A DNA stretch of 64,000 bases from Streptomyces sp. ISL-12 (GTDB lineage Bacteria > Actinomycetota > Actinomycetes > Streptomycetales > Streptomycetaceae). Under the pieces are notes generated by a model. The model made no database searches. It saw nothing but the letters and a program-made list of their open reading frames with translations, and had not been told where the DNA came from. Below, in pieces: positions 16,681 through 24,819 of this stretch (the first letter of the stretch is position 1; every line of letters begins with the position of its first letter). The position numbers were made by a program, and so were the translations under genes. Location of the stretch: NCBI RefSeq assembly GCF_018614415.1, contig NZ_JAGGOO010000028.1, positions 124,001 to 188,000 of the forward strand. Direction: 5' to 3'.

Positions 16681-17778
16681 GTGGTACGGCCCAGGATCAA
16701 GGACGTCGCCCGGCACGCCGGGGTGTCCGAGAAGACGGTGTCCAACGTGATCAACGACTACGTCCATGTCTCGGAGCGCACCCGGCGGGTGGTCCGGGAG
16801 GCCATCGACCAGCTCGGCTACAAGGTCAACCTGGCCGGCCGCCACCTGCGCAAGGGCCGCACCGGCATCATCGCCCTGGTCGTCCCCGAACTCGACGTCC
16901 CCTACTTCGCCGAACTCGCCCGGCACGTCATCCGCGAGGCCGAGCAGCGCTCCCTGACGGTCCTCATCCACCAGACCGGCGCCGACCGCGACCACGAACT
17001 GGCGGCGCTGGCCGGATTCGGTTCCACCTTCGTCGACGGGGTCATCCTCAGCCCGCTCGCGCTGACCGCCGACGATCTGCGCGACCGGGCCGGCACTCCG
17101 CCGACCGTGCTGCTCGGCGAGCTGCTGGAGGAGGGCGCGGACCACGTGGCCATCGACAACGAGCGGGCCGCGCGGGAGGCGACCGGGCACCTCATCGGCC
17201 TGGGGCGCCGCGTGATCTGGGCCGTCGGCGGCCGGGACGACGCGGGCCTGGGCACCGCGGAGGCCCGCACCCGCGGCTACCGCGCCGCCCTCGCCGCGGC
17301 GGGCCTCGCCTTCGACCCGGCCGCGCTGCTGCCCGTGTCCTCCTTCCGGATGCCCGACGGAGCGGAGGCCGTGGCCCGGGCGCTCGGCGCGGGGCACCGC
17401 CCCGACGCGCTGCTCTGCCTCAACGACCAGCTGGCGCTGGGCGCGCTGCGCACCCTGTACGAGCACGGGCTGCGGGTGCCCGAGGACGTCGCCGTCATCG
17501 GCTTCGACGACGTGGAGGGCGGACGGTTCAGCACACCGACGCTGAGCACCGTCGCCCCCGACAAGGCGGCGGTGGCCCGGATCGCCGTCGAACTGCTGCT
17601 GCGCCGGATGGACGAGGCCGCGGACCCGGCCCCGGCGGACGCCGCCGCGGCCGGCGTCCGGTCGCCCCAGGACCTGGTCGTGGCCCACCGGCTCGTGCTC
17701 CGGGAGAGCACGGAGGGGGCCGTGCGACGCACGCCGCGCGATCAACGGAACATGAGGGACGGAAAGTTGGGTAAATGA
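16681..17778 (+). CDS. LacI-family transcriptional repressor
   Basis: 365 residues. Helix-turn-helix IKDVARHAGVSEKTVSNVINDYVHVSERTR (residues 4-35) and hinge helix near residues 50-60 (VNLAGRHLRKGRTGII), then the periplasmic-binding-like effector domain ending LSTVAPDKAAVARIAVELLLRRM. GTG start with GGGGAGG 6 bp upstream. The effector is likely a mono- or oligosaccharide released by the neighbouring hydrolases. The C-terminal tail past residue 340 is longer and more charged than usual. Confidence 0.92.
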   Translation: MVRPRIKDVARHAGVSEKTVSNVINDYVHVSERTRRVVREAIDQLGYKVNLAGRHLRKGRTGIIALVVPELDVPYFAELARHVIREAEQRSLTVLIHQTGADRDHELAALAGFGSTFVDGVILSPLALTADDLRDRAGTPPTVLLGELLEEGADHVAIDNERAAREATGHLIGLGRRVIWAVGGRDDAGLGTAEARTRGYRAALAAAGLAFDPAALLPVSSFRMPDGAEAVARALGAGHRPDALLCLNDQLALGALRTLYEHGLRVPEDVAVIGFDDVEGGRFSTPTLSTVAPDKAAVARIAVELLLRRMDEAADPAPADAAAAGVRSPQDLVVAHRLVLRESTEGAVRRTPRDQRNMRDGKLGK

Positions 17779-17841
17779 GATCAACATCTGATTGGATTGG
17801 GCAGGTGATCTTGCGTTCCTGTCCGTGAAAGGCGCTCGCTG

Positions 17842-18375
17842 ATGTCTTCCGTCCTCGCCCAGGCCCCGACCGTCGTTCCGCCCGCCTCGCGCGCGGCGAC
17901 GGACCATACCGGTGCGCCCGTGCGCGGCGGCAGGACCGCAGACCGTTTCCCGGCCAGGCACCAGGGCGCCCTGCGGGTCGCCACGCCCAGTTACCGGCCC
18001 GACGCCCCGTACCCCGCCGTGCCGTTCGAGGCGGACGGCCCCGGCGTGCTCCGTGTCATCGCCGACCCCCGCACCCCGGTCTTCGTCACCGTGCACACCA
18101 GCGGGCGCCGCCGCTACGGCTACTGGCAGCCCTACGACTCCCGGACCAAGCGGGGTGGCTGCTACGTCGCCCTGCCGAGCGCGGTCTGCGAGGAGCTGTA
18201 CGCCGGGGGCCGCATCGCGCTCGACGGGCCGCTGGTGGACCCCGGCAAGACGACGTACCGCGTCCGCCCCGCCGGCGCCCCGGCACCGCCCTCCCGCCTC
18301 CCGGCCGCGCCGGTCCGGACGCCGGTCCCGCCGGTCTCCCCGGCGCGCGCGGTGCCCCGGCCGCTGGCCGCCTGA
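17842..18375 (+). CDS. Hypothetical Streptomyces protein, Pro-rich tail
   Basis: 177 residues, no family recognised. Residues 50-135 form the only ordered-looking part (VPFEADGPGVLRVIADPRTPVFVTVHTSGRRRYGYWQPYDSR...GGCYVALPSAVCEELYAGGRIALDGPLVD), with two cysteines; both ends are Pro/Ala-rich and probably disordered. GAAAGG precedes the ATG. It follows the repressor by 63 bp but need not belong to its unit. Confidence 0.65.
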   Translation: MSSVLAQAPTVVPPASRAATDHTGAPVRGGRTADRFPARHQGALRVATPSYRPDAPYPAVPFEADGPGVLRVIADPRTPVFVTVHTSGRRRYGYWQPYDSRTKRGGCYVALPSAVCEELYAGGRIALDGPLVDPGKTTYRVRPAGAPAPPSRLPAAPVRTPVPPVSPARAVPRPLAA

Positions 18376-18461
18376 GGTCCACGGTACGTACGGCGTGACC
18401 GGCTGCCTTACAGTGTCTCCGTCAGTTCTCGGAGCAGTGACCTGTGAGGTGCCCAGCAACC

Positions 18462-20360
18462 ATGCCGGCCGCAACGTTTGAGTTCCAGGTAGAAGCCCGT
18501 CAGCTGTTGCAGCTGATGATCCACTCCGTCTACTCGAACAAGGACGTCTTCCTGCGCGAGCTCGTCTCCAACGCCTCCGACGCGCTGGACAAACTGCGCC
18601 TGGAGGCGCTGCGCGACGACACGCTCGACGCCGATGTGTCCGACCTGCACATCGAGATCGAGACCGACAAGGACGCCCGTACCCTCACGGTGCGGGACAA
18701 CGGCATCGGGATGTCGTACGACGAGGTCGGACAGCTCATCGGCACGATCGCCAACTCGGGCACGGCCAAGTTCCTCCAGGAACTGCGGGAGGCCAAGGAC
18801 GAGAGCAACGCCGAGGGGCTGATCGGCCAGTTCGGCGTGGGCTTCTACTCCGGGTTCATGGTCGCCGACGAGATGACCCTGGTGACCCGGCGGGCCGGCG
18901 AGACCCAGGGCACCCGCTGGTCGTCGCGCGGCGAGGGCACGTACACCCTGGACACGGTCGAGGACGCGCCGCAGGGCACCTCGGTCACCCTGCACCTGAA
19001 GCCGGCCGACTCCGAGGACGCGCTGCACGACTACACCTCCGCCTGGAAGATCCGCGAGATCGTCAAGCGGTACTCGGACTTCATCACCTGGCCGGTCCGG
19101 ATGGTGCCGGAGGCCGGTGAGGACGGCGCGACGCCGGAGCCCGAGACGCTGAACTCCATGAAGGCCCTGTGGGCCCGCTCGCGGGACGAGGTGTCCGACG
19201 AGGAGTACCACGAGCTCTACAAGCACCTCAGCCACGACTGGCGCGAACCGCTGGAGACGATCCGCCTCCAGGCCGAGGGCACCTTCGAGTACCAGGCCCT
19301 GCTGTTCGTCCCCTCCCACGCCCCGCACGACCTGTTCACCCAGAACTACCGGCGCGGGGTGCAGCTCTACGTCAAGCGCGTCTTCATCATGGACGACTGC
19401 GAGGCGCTGCTGCCGCCCTACCTCCGCTTCGTCAAGGGCGTCGTCGACGCGGCCGACCTGTCGCTCAACGTCTCCCGCGAGATCCTCCAGCAGGACCGGC
19501 ACATCCAGCTGATGCAGCGCCGGCTGACGAAGAAGGTCCTGTCCTCGGTCAAGGAGCTGATGACCGGTTCCCCGGACAAGTACGCCACGTTCTGGCGGGA
19601 GTTCGGGGCGGTCCTGAAGGAGGGGCTGGTCACCGACTCCGACAACCGGGACGCCATCCTCGCCGTCGCCTCCTTCGCCACGACCGGCTCCGAGGAGGAG
19701 CCGACCACGCTGAAGAGCTACCTGGAGCGGATGAAGGACGGCCAGGACGCGATCTACTACATGACCGGCGAGTCCCGGCAGGCCATCGAGAACTCCCCGC
19801 ACATGGAGGCGTTCCGGGACCGCGGCATCGAGGTGCTGCTGCTCACCGACCCCGTCGACGAGGTGTGGGCCGACGCGGTGGGGGAGTACGAGGGCAAGCC
19901 GCTGAAGTCCGTCGCCAAGGGCGACATCGACCTCGGCACGGACGGCGACGGCAAGTCCGAGGAGGAGCGCGAGAAGCAGACCGCCGACTACGCGGACCTG
20001 CTCGGCTGGCTGAAGGAGCAGCTCGGCGCGGAGGTCAAGGACGTGCGGCTGTCGTCCCGGCTCACCGTCTCCCCGGCCTGCGTCGTCTCCGACGCGCACG
20101 AGATGACCCCGGCCCTCGAGCAGATGTACCGGGCGATGGGCCAGGAGGTGCCGGAGACCAAGCGCATCCTGGAGCTCAACCCCGACCACCCGGTCGTCAA
20201 GGGCCTGAACGAGGCGTACACCGAGCGCGAGGACCGTACCTCCCTCGTGGAGACCGCCGAACTGCTGCACGGCCTGGCGGTGCTCGCCGAGGGCGGTCAG
20301 CCGAAGGAGCCCGCGCGCTTCGTCAAGCTGATGACGGACCGTCTGGAACGCACGCTGTAG
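18462..20360 (+). CDS. htpG: Molecular chaperone HtpG (Hsp90)
   Basis: 632 residues, the usual bacterial Hsp90 size. ATP-site motifs of the GHKL fold are intact: [14 protein letters not shown] (residues 26-40), DNGIGMS, and [13 protein letters not shown] with GTSVTLHLK. The middle domain has the [10 protein letters not shown] region with the catalytic Arg, and the C-terminal dimerisation domain ends without MEEVD, as in bacteria. ATG 18462 ([16 protein letters not shown]) has GAGGTG upstream; an earlier GTG would place the SD inside the gene. Cytosolic protein-folding chaperone. Confidence 0.97.
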
Positions 20361-20431
20361 TACGCGCGTTGCAGTAGGCGGATCGGGGGTACCGGGAGGA
20401 CGACGGTGACGGGACGGCCGGAAGGGTGACG

Positions 20432-20683
20432 ATGGGTTCGGTGGCTCAGTTGCGGCAGCTCAGGGCCGTGTACACGGGCGGGGTGGCCGCCTGGTCCTTC
20501 TGCCTGCTGTTCGGCGTGGTCACGGGCGACGGGTCGGCGCGGCAGACGGTCCTGCTGCTGGCCCTGCTGGCCGCCTTCCTGGTCCTGCTGCTGTGGTCCA
20601 CCTGGTGCCTGTGGGAGGCCGGGGCGCACCGCCCGGCGGACCGGGCGCGGGGCGCCGGGGGCGGGTACGCCGACCGGTCGTAG
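20432..20683 (+). CDS. Small two-helix membrane protein
   Basis: 83 residues with two hydrophobic segments (VYTGGVAAWSFCLLFGVVTG, and TVLLLALLAAFLVLLLWSTWCLW) and a charged Arg/Ala/Gly tail. GGAAGG lies 7 bp before the ATG. No family is recognised. It starts 71 bp after htpG on the same strand. Confidence 0.65.
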   Translation: MGSVAQLRQLRAVYTGGVAAWSFCLLFGVVTGDGSARQTVLLLALLAAFLVLLLWSTWCLWEAGAHRPADRARGAGGGYADRS

Positions 20684-20699
20684 CGCAGGGCCGGCCGGG

Positions 20700-20963
20700 T
20701 CAGCGGACCCTGTCGCGCAGATACTCGGTGAGGGCGGTGCCCGGCCGGAAGGCCGCGGTGCCGTCCTCGCTGTGGAAGCCGCCGAAGCTGCCCAGGGACA
20801 CCGTCTCACCGCGGCGCAGGGCCTGGGCGATGGCGCCGGGCCGCTCCACGGTGCCGAAGACAGCGTCGAAGACCCTGCCGACCTCCTCCGGCGCCAGCGG
20901 CCGTTCGCCGCCGTGCCCGGCGGTCGCCTCGGAGGCCGCTGCGACCAGACGCGCCTTGTCCAT
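20700..20963 (-). CDS. HU-like DNA-binding protein lacking the beta-arm
   Basis: 87 residues aligned with the HU/IHF fold: helical N-terminus MDKARLVAAASEATAG...PLAPEEVGRVFDAVFGTVERPGAIAQALRRGETVSLGSFGGF and the end FRPGTALTEYLRDRV, which corresponds to the F-K-P-G-K-x-L ending of HU. Between GSFGGF and FRPG there are only about eight residues, where ordinary HU has about thirty carrying the arm with its intercalating proline. It may bind DNA weakly or act as a partner. The ATG at 20963 begins the HU-like sequence; the frame extends further upstream without HU similarity. Confidence 0.7.
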   Translation of the reverse strand: MDKARLVAAASEATAGHGGERPLAPEEVGRVFDAVFGTVERPGAIAQALRRGETVSLGSFGGFHSEDGTAAFRPGTALTEYLRDRVR

Positions 20964-21095
20964 GAGCCGTACCCGTCCGTTCCCGTAGCCGTTCCCTGGC
21001 GTTTCCGTAGCAGTGGAGAACCACGGCGGGACCACCGTGGCCGACACTCCCCCCAGCATCCGGGCAGTCCGCCCCGGGCGCACGTCGGACCCGGC

Positions 21096-21557
21096 TCACT
21101 CGCCGAGTGCCGCCGCCATGGTGTCGAGGTCGGCCAGGAGAGCCGCGAGGCGTTGCCCGGGGATGGCTTCGATCATGCGTTCCTCGATGGCGTAGACGGC
21201 GCCGCGGGCCGCGTGCAGGCGCTGCCGCCCGGCCGGGGTGAGGTGGACGGGCAGGGCCCGGCCGTGCTCGGCGCCGGCCGCCCGGGTGATGAGACCCGCG
21301 TCCATGAGGCCGCGCAGGACCACGTTGGCCGACTGCCGGGTGACGAAGGTGCCGCGGGCCAGGTCGGCGTTGGACAGGCCCGGCTGTTCGTCGCAGAGTT
21401 CCAGGCAGGAGTACTGCGGCACGGTGAGGTCGTGCTCGCGCAGGGCCCGGTCCATGGCGCCGCGCAGGGCGGCGGCGGCGCGCTTGAGGCGGTACCCCAC
21501 GTGTTCGGTGACGTCCTTGGCCGGATGGGGCGAGGGTACGGGTGTGCGGTCATCCAT
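21096..21557 (-). CDS. MarR-family transcriptional regulator
   Basis: 153 residues: VPQYSCLELCDEQPGLSNADLARGTFVTRQSANVVLRGLMDAGLITRAAGAEHGRALPVHLTPAGRQ is the MarR winged helix (residues 45-115), flanked by dimerisation helices. The start codon ATG at 21557 lies inside the first of two identical-spacing inverted repeats in the divergent promoter, so the protein probably represses itself and the VOC gene. Confidence 0.9.
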   Translation of the reverse strand: MDDRTPVPSPHPAKDVTEHVGYRLKRAAAALRGAMDRALREHDLTVPQYSCLELCDEQPGLSNADLARGTFVTRQSANVVLRGLMDAGLITRAAGAEHGRALPVHLTPAGRQRLHAARGAVYAIEERMIEAIPGQRLAALLADLDTMAAALGE

Positions 21558-21573
21558 GTCAGCATTTTGACAT
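21556..21573. promoter_or_regulatory. MarR operator, site 1
   Basis: ATGTCA-N6-TGACAT. It overlaps the regulator's start codon. The same arms and spacing recur 46 bp away. Confidence 0.65.
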
Positions 21574-21601
21574 GGGGGAGGGGTGGTGCCTACAGTCGGG
21601 C

Positions 21602-21619
21602 ATGTCAAAGTCCTGACAT
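21602..21619. promoter_or_regulatory. MarR operator, site 2
   Basis: ATGTCA-N6-TGACAT, same arms and spacing as site 1 with a different spacer (AAGTCC). It lies 30 bp before the VOC gene start. Confidence 0.65.
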
Positions 21620-21648
21620 CGCAGCTCCAGTAACCCCTCGGAGGAACC

Positions 21649-22023
21649 ATGTCCGCCACCGCCGTCGAAGGTCCCGATTTCGTCGCTCTCCAGGTGAGGG
21701 ACGTGCCCGCCGCGGCCGCGTTCTTCGAGGAGCGCCTCGGGCTGCGCCGGGCCCCCGCCTCGCCGCCTGGTGCGGTCGTCTTCGCCACCAGCCCGATCGC
21801 GTTCGCCGTCCGCGAGCCGCTGCCGGGCGTCGACCTCACCGGCGACGCGCGCCCCGGCCTGGGTGTCGCGCTGTGGCTGCGCACCCCGGACGCGGGCGCG
21901 GTGCGCGAGCGGCTCCTGGCGGCGGACACGCCGGACGTCGGCCCTCTCCAGGACAGCCCGTTCGGCCCGATGTTCTCCTTCACCGGCCCCGAGGGTTACC
22001 GGCTCACCGTGTACGGCGGCTGA
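21649..22023 (+). CDS. VOC-family (glyoxalase/bleomycin-resistance-like) protein
   Basis: 124 residues, a single VOC module pair: FVALQVRDVPAAAAFFEERLGLRRAP at the start, LGVALWLRTPDAGAVRERLLAADT in the middle, and FTGPEGYRLTVYGG at the end, with the Glu metal ligand position occupied. GGAGGAACC precedes ATG 21649. Such proteins bind or modify small electrophiles or drugs. Divergent from its probable MarR repressor. Confidence 0.85.
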   Translation: MSATAVEGPDFVALQVRDVPAAAAFFEERLGLRRAPASPPGAVVFATSPIAFAVREPLPGVDLTGDARPGLGVALWLRTPDAGAVRERLLAADTPDVGPLQDSPFGPMFSFTGPEGYRLTVYGG

Positions 22024-22115
22024 CCGCGGGTGCCGCCGTCCTCACCCCCGGCGGTCCGTTCTCGCTCGGCGCCGCCGTGCGGCAGGGGCGGACGCGCGAG
22101 GGGAGTGGCGGCATC

Positions 22116-22158
22116 ACCGCCCACCCGGCCGGCCCGCACGGTCCGGCCGGTGGGCGGT
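22116..22158 (+). terminator. Hairpin downstream of the VOC gene
   Basis: ACCGCCCACCCGGCCGG and CCGGCCGGTGGGCGGT pair over 16 bp with one bulge around a 10-base loop, about 95 bp after the VOC stop. The right half is also part of the long inverted repeat shared with 22665-22713. Confidence 0.5.
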
Positions 22159-22181
22159 CATCGGCCGCCGGGTCCGGACGA
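22134..22181. repeat. Long inverted repeat, left arm
   Basis: These 48 bases are identical, on the opposite strand, to 22665-22713, except for one missing base (GGCCGGTGGG here, GGCCGGGTGGG there when both are read in the same sense). The arms enclose 483 bp. Confidence 0.8.
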
Positions 22182-22575
22182 GCCGCACCGCCGCCGTCAC
22201 CTCACCGCCCGCGCCGCGGACCCACGGCGCGGGCCTCCCGCGGTTCCGCCGGGCGCCCAGGCGCCCGGCGGCCAGGCCCACCGTCAGGCCGGCGAGCTGG
22301 AGCAGGGTGGTCACGAAGAGGAAGGTGCCGGACGGCGCGGACAGCAGCTCCGCCACCTGGGGTGCGACGAGCGCCCCGGTCAGCAGGAAGACGCAGCACC
22401 CCGCGGCCACCGCCAGGGTCCACCGCCGCGGCCGGAGGGCCACCAGCGCCGCGACGGCCCAGCAGAGGTGAGGGCCCGGCCCGTCGTACCCTGACCGGCG
22501 TCCGCCGCACCGGCCGCCGGCGGACCCGCGACGGCGGCGAGGGGCCCGCGGGTCTCCTCGATTCCGTCGGCGCGG

Positions 22576-22894
22576 TCATCGGCGTACCGCCGCCCGGCGC
22601 CTGCGCGCGAGCGCCGGCGCACCCGTCACGATCACCGCGACGACGGCCACGATCCGCAGCAGCGTCGTCCGGACCCGGCGGCCGATGACCGCCCACCCGG
22701 CCGGACCGTGCGGCCACGAACGCGAACCGTGGACGCATACAGAGCACCAGTCCGACGGCGAGCGGGACCAGCGGACCGGGAGGTGTCAGCGGGTGGTCCG
22801 CCCCGCCGATGATCTCGACGACGACCGCCGCCACCACGAGGAACTGCGCCGCGATGACGGCTTTCACAGTGTTCGGGTGGTTTTCCGTGTCCAT
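22576..22894 (-). pseudogene. Small membrane-protein gene with a one-base frameshift
   Basis: It begins MDTENHPNTVKAVIAAQFLVVAAVVVEIIGG, a clear membrane segment, then LVPLAVGLVLCMRPRFAFVAARSG. At the C-run around 22696-22698 the frame is lost; removing one base restores RWAVIGRRVRTTLLRIVAVVAVIVTGAPALARRRRAAVRR and a stop at 22576. The left arm of the inverted repeat carries this shorter, in-frame version, which supports one extra base here. Product unknown, probably a three-helix membrane protein. Confidence 0.6.
22665..22713. repeat. Long inverted repeat, right arm
   Basis: 49 bases, the reverse complement of 22134-22181 with a single inserted base. It lies inside the membrane-protein reading frame and carries its frameshift. 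Confidence 0.8.
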
Positions 22895-23045
22895 GGTGTC
22901 ACGCCAGGCCCGGACCCGGCCCGGTACGTCCTCCCAGGAGAGGCTCGCGCCCTGCTTCCCACGCGGTGGGGCCCGTTGCAGTGACCGAGACGGGCCCGGC
23001 TCGTTGACCGCCGGTAAAGCGTGACGACCAGGTGCGGGAGCAGAC

Positions 23046-23948
23046 GTGGAGTTCATCCATCACAGTGTCTTCGAAGGGTTCCGTTTCGGCTGCCGGGTGG
23101 TGGAGCAGCCGGCAGCCGAAACGGAACCGGTCGTGGTCCTGGGCGGGGCCTATCAGACCATGCATTCCAACCGGCGTTCCGAGCGGCCGTGGGCGCGCGC
23201 GGCGACCCTGGTCAACGTGGAACTGCCGGGACTGGGCACCGCGGACGACCTGCCGGCCGAGTACGGCTTCGACTTCATGGGCGACGCGCTGGGACATCTC
23301 CTGGACGAACTCGCCCTGGAACGCGTCAACATCATCGCCGTGTCCTACGGCACCGCCATCGCCTACCGCTACGCCCACCGCAACGCCGAACGGGTGGCCC
23401 GGCTGGCCCTGGTGGGGGCCACGCCCTCGTTGCCGGGGGACGCGCGGGCCACGGTGGAGGCGATGAGCCGGCTGCTGCGGACCGGCGACATGGCGGAGTT
23501 CGCGCGGCGCGCGGTCGACCTGCTGGTGTGCCGGCGCCCGGAGTGCCTGGCCGCGCATCCGCACAGCGCGGCCGAGGTGCTGCGCCGGGTCCTGGAGGCC
23601 GCCGACCCGCACGACGTGGAGCGCTACGCCGCCGCCAACGACCGCCTGCTGCGGCACCCCTTCGACCACCCGGAGGGCATCCGGGGGGTGCGGGCGCTGT
23701 GCGTGAGCGGGGAGCACGACCGGCTGTGCCCGCCGCAGCGCGCCCGTGCGGTCGCACAGAGCATCCCCGGCGCGGTGTTCACCACGATGAAGGGCAGCGG
23801 ACACGTCGTCCACCTGGAGCGGCCCAAGGACTTCAGCGATGTGCTGGCGCGCTTCCTGACCGACCGGGAACTGGCGGGACACCCCAGTCTGACCACGCTG
23901 GAACACGTACCGGCGGCGGACGAGGGGAAGACGCCCGTACGGGTGTGA
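23046..23948 (+). CDS. Alpha/beta hydrolase
   Basis: 300 residues. The nucleophile elbow is NIIAVSYGTAIAYRYA (Ser near residue 99; the first Gly of GxSxG is replaced by Ala), acid Asp in CVSGEHDRLCPP and His in KGSGHVVHLERP. A GTG start is preceded by GGGAG. Substrate unknown; relatives are lipase/esterase or haloalkane-type enzymes. Codons 11-28 contain a perfect 20-bp inverted repeat that would fold the start of the mRNA into a stable hairpin. Confidence 0.8.
   Translation: MEFIHHSVFEGFRFGCRVVEQPAAETEPVVVLGGAYQTMHSNRRSERPWARAATLVNVELPGLGTADDLPAEYGFDFMGDALGHLLDELALERVNIIAVSYGTAIAYRYAHRNAERVARLALVGATPSLPGDARATVEAMSRLLRTGDMAEFARRAVDLLVCRRPECLAAHPHSAAEVLRRVLEAADPHDVERYAAANDRLLRHPFDHPEGIRGVRALCVSGEHDRLCPPQRARAVAQSIPGAVFTTMKGSGHVVHLERPKDFSDVLARFLTDRELAGHPSLTTLEHVPAADEGKTPVRV
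23077..23128. repeat. 20-bp perfect inverted repeat inside the hydrolase gene
   Basis: The arm at 23077-23096 (GGTTCCGTTTCGGCTGCCGG) is exactly complementary to 23109-23128, with a 12-base loop. It starts 31 bases after the first base of the gene. Confidence 0.85.
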
Positions 23949-24000
23949 CGGCGGCGGGCCGGCCCTCGACAAGGCCCGTGCGGCGCGGCCCGCGCCCGCT

Positions 24001-24734
24001 TCACCGGCCCGGGAGAGGCGGAGACCTGAGGAGCCGGAGCGCCGCGCAGCAGCCGAGGAACGCGGCGCAGCAGGACCACAGTCCGAGGGAGGTGAGGGGG
24101 ATGAGGCTCGTCGTGCGTCGGTGAAGACGCAGTCGACGTGCGGAGGCAGGAGACCGCGGTCGGTCGCCGCGACCTCGCCGGACGGTGCCGAGTGCAGACG
24201 GGCCACCTGCCACCGGAAGCACGCGTTGTGCAGCTCGGTGGCCGACATCCCCATGAGCGGCGACACTTGAGTGGCCCACAGGACGGCGGCCACCGCGGGC
24301 GCCAGCACCAGTCCCGCTCTGGCCCAGCGCGGCGCGCGGGACGGCAGGGCGGTCGCCCAGGCGACCGTCCCCGCCACCAGGAGCGCCGCGCCCCACCACA
24401 TCAGCCAGGTGCCGGCGGCTGTCGGATGGCTCGGCCCGTACGCCGACGAGTCCGACCAGTAGCACGACAGGTCAGGGGGGAACACGTCGGCACGGGCATG
24501 CCGCAGCGGGTAGTCGGCGTCGAGGGTCCGCTGCCCGCAGATCTCCGCGGACCGCGTCAGCGCGAACCCGTAGGCGAGCGTATGGGCGTATCCGAGGACG
24601 ACCAGGCACGCGCCCGCCACCCACCAGCTCAGGTGCCGCGGGGGACGCCGACGGCGCTTCCACAGCGCGTGACCGGCCACCCCGGCGGTCAGCCAGACCA
24701 CCAGCACCAGCCAGAGCAGAAGCCACGCGAACAC
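24001..24734 (-). pseudogene. Membrane protein with an apparent frameshift near 24115
   Basis: The N-terminal 210 codons encode four to five hydrophobic segments (VFAWLLLWLVLVVWLTAGV..., WVAGACLVVLGYAHTLAYGF, AGTWLMWWGAALLVAGTVAW, AGLVLAPAVAAVLWA) and a Cys-containing extracytoplasmic loop ending HVDCVFTDA. The rest of the membrane-like sequence (TSLIPLTSLGLWSCCAAFLGCCAALRLLRS...) is in another frame and stops at 24001. A one-base change at about 24113-24117 would join them. GTG 24734 has AAGGAGG 6 bp upstream. Broken gene or sequence error; function unknown. Confidence 0.6.
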
Positions 24735-24819
24735 CTGCCGCCTCCTTGGTCTCCCCATGAGACGGAAAAGGTCACGTCCGTGGTTGCGGCGGCCGCTGCG
24801 GTGAGCGTCACCGAGGCGC

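Larger units (their letters stand above)
22114..22579 (-). pseudogene. Small membrane-protein gene, apparently frameshifted
   Basis: The start ATG overlaps the stop of the upstream frame (ATGA). It begins MTAPTESRRPAG in one frame; then the membrane-like text (HLCWAVAALVALRPRRWTLA..., LLSAPSGTFLFVTTLLQLAGLTVGLAAGRLGARR) is in another frame and ends at 22114. The total length leaves remainder 1 modulo 3. Either the gene is broken or one base is miscalled near 22480-22500. Its 3' end runs through the left arm of the inverted repeat described below. Function unknown. Confidence 0.5.

Noticed and set aside
22182-22664. The segment between the long inverted repeats as an insertion element
   Set aside because: No transposase and no target-site duplication; the interior encodes host-like membrane protein text on the same strand as the outside gene.
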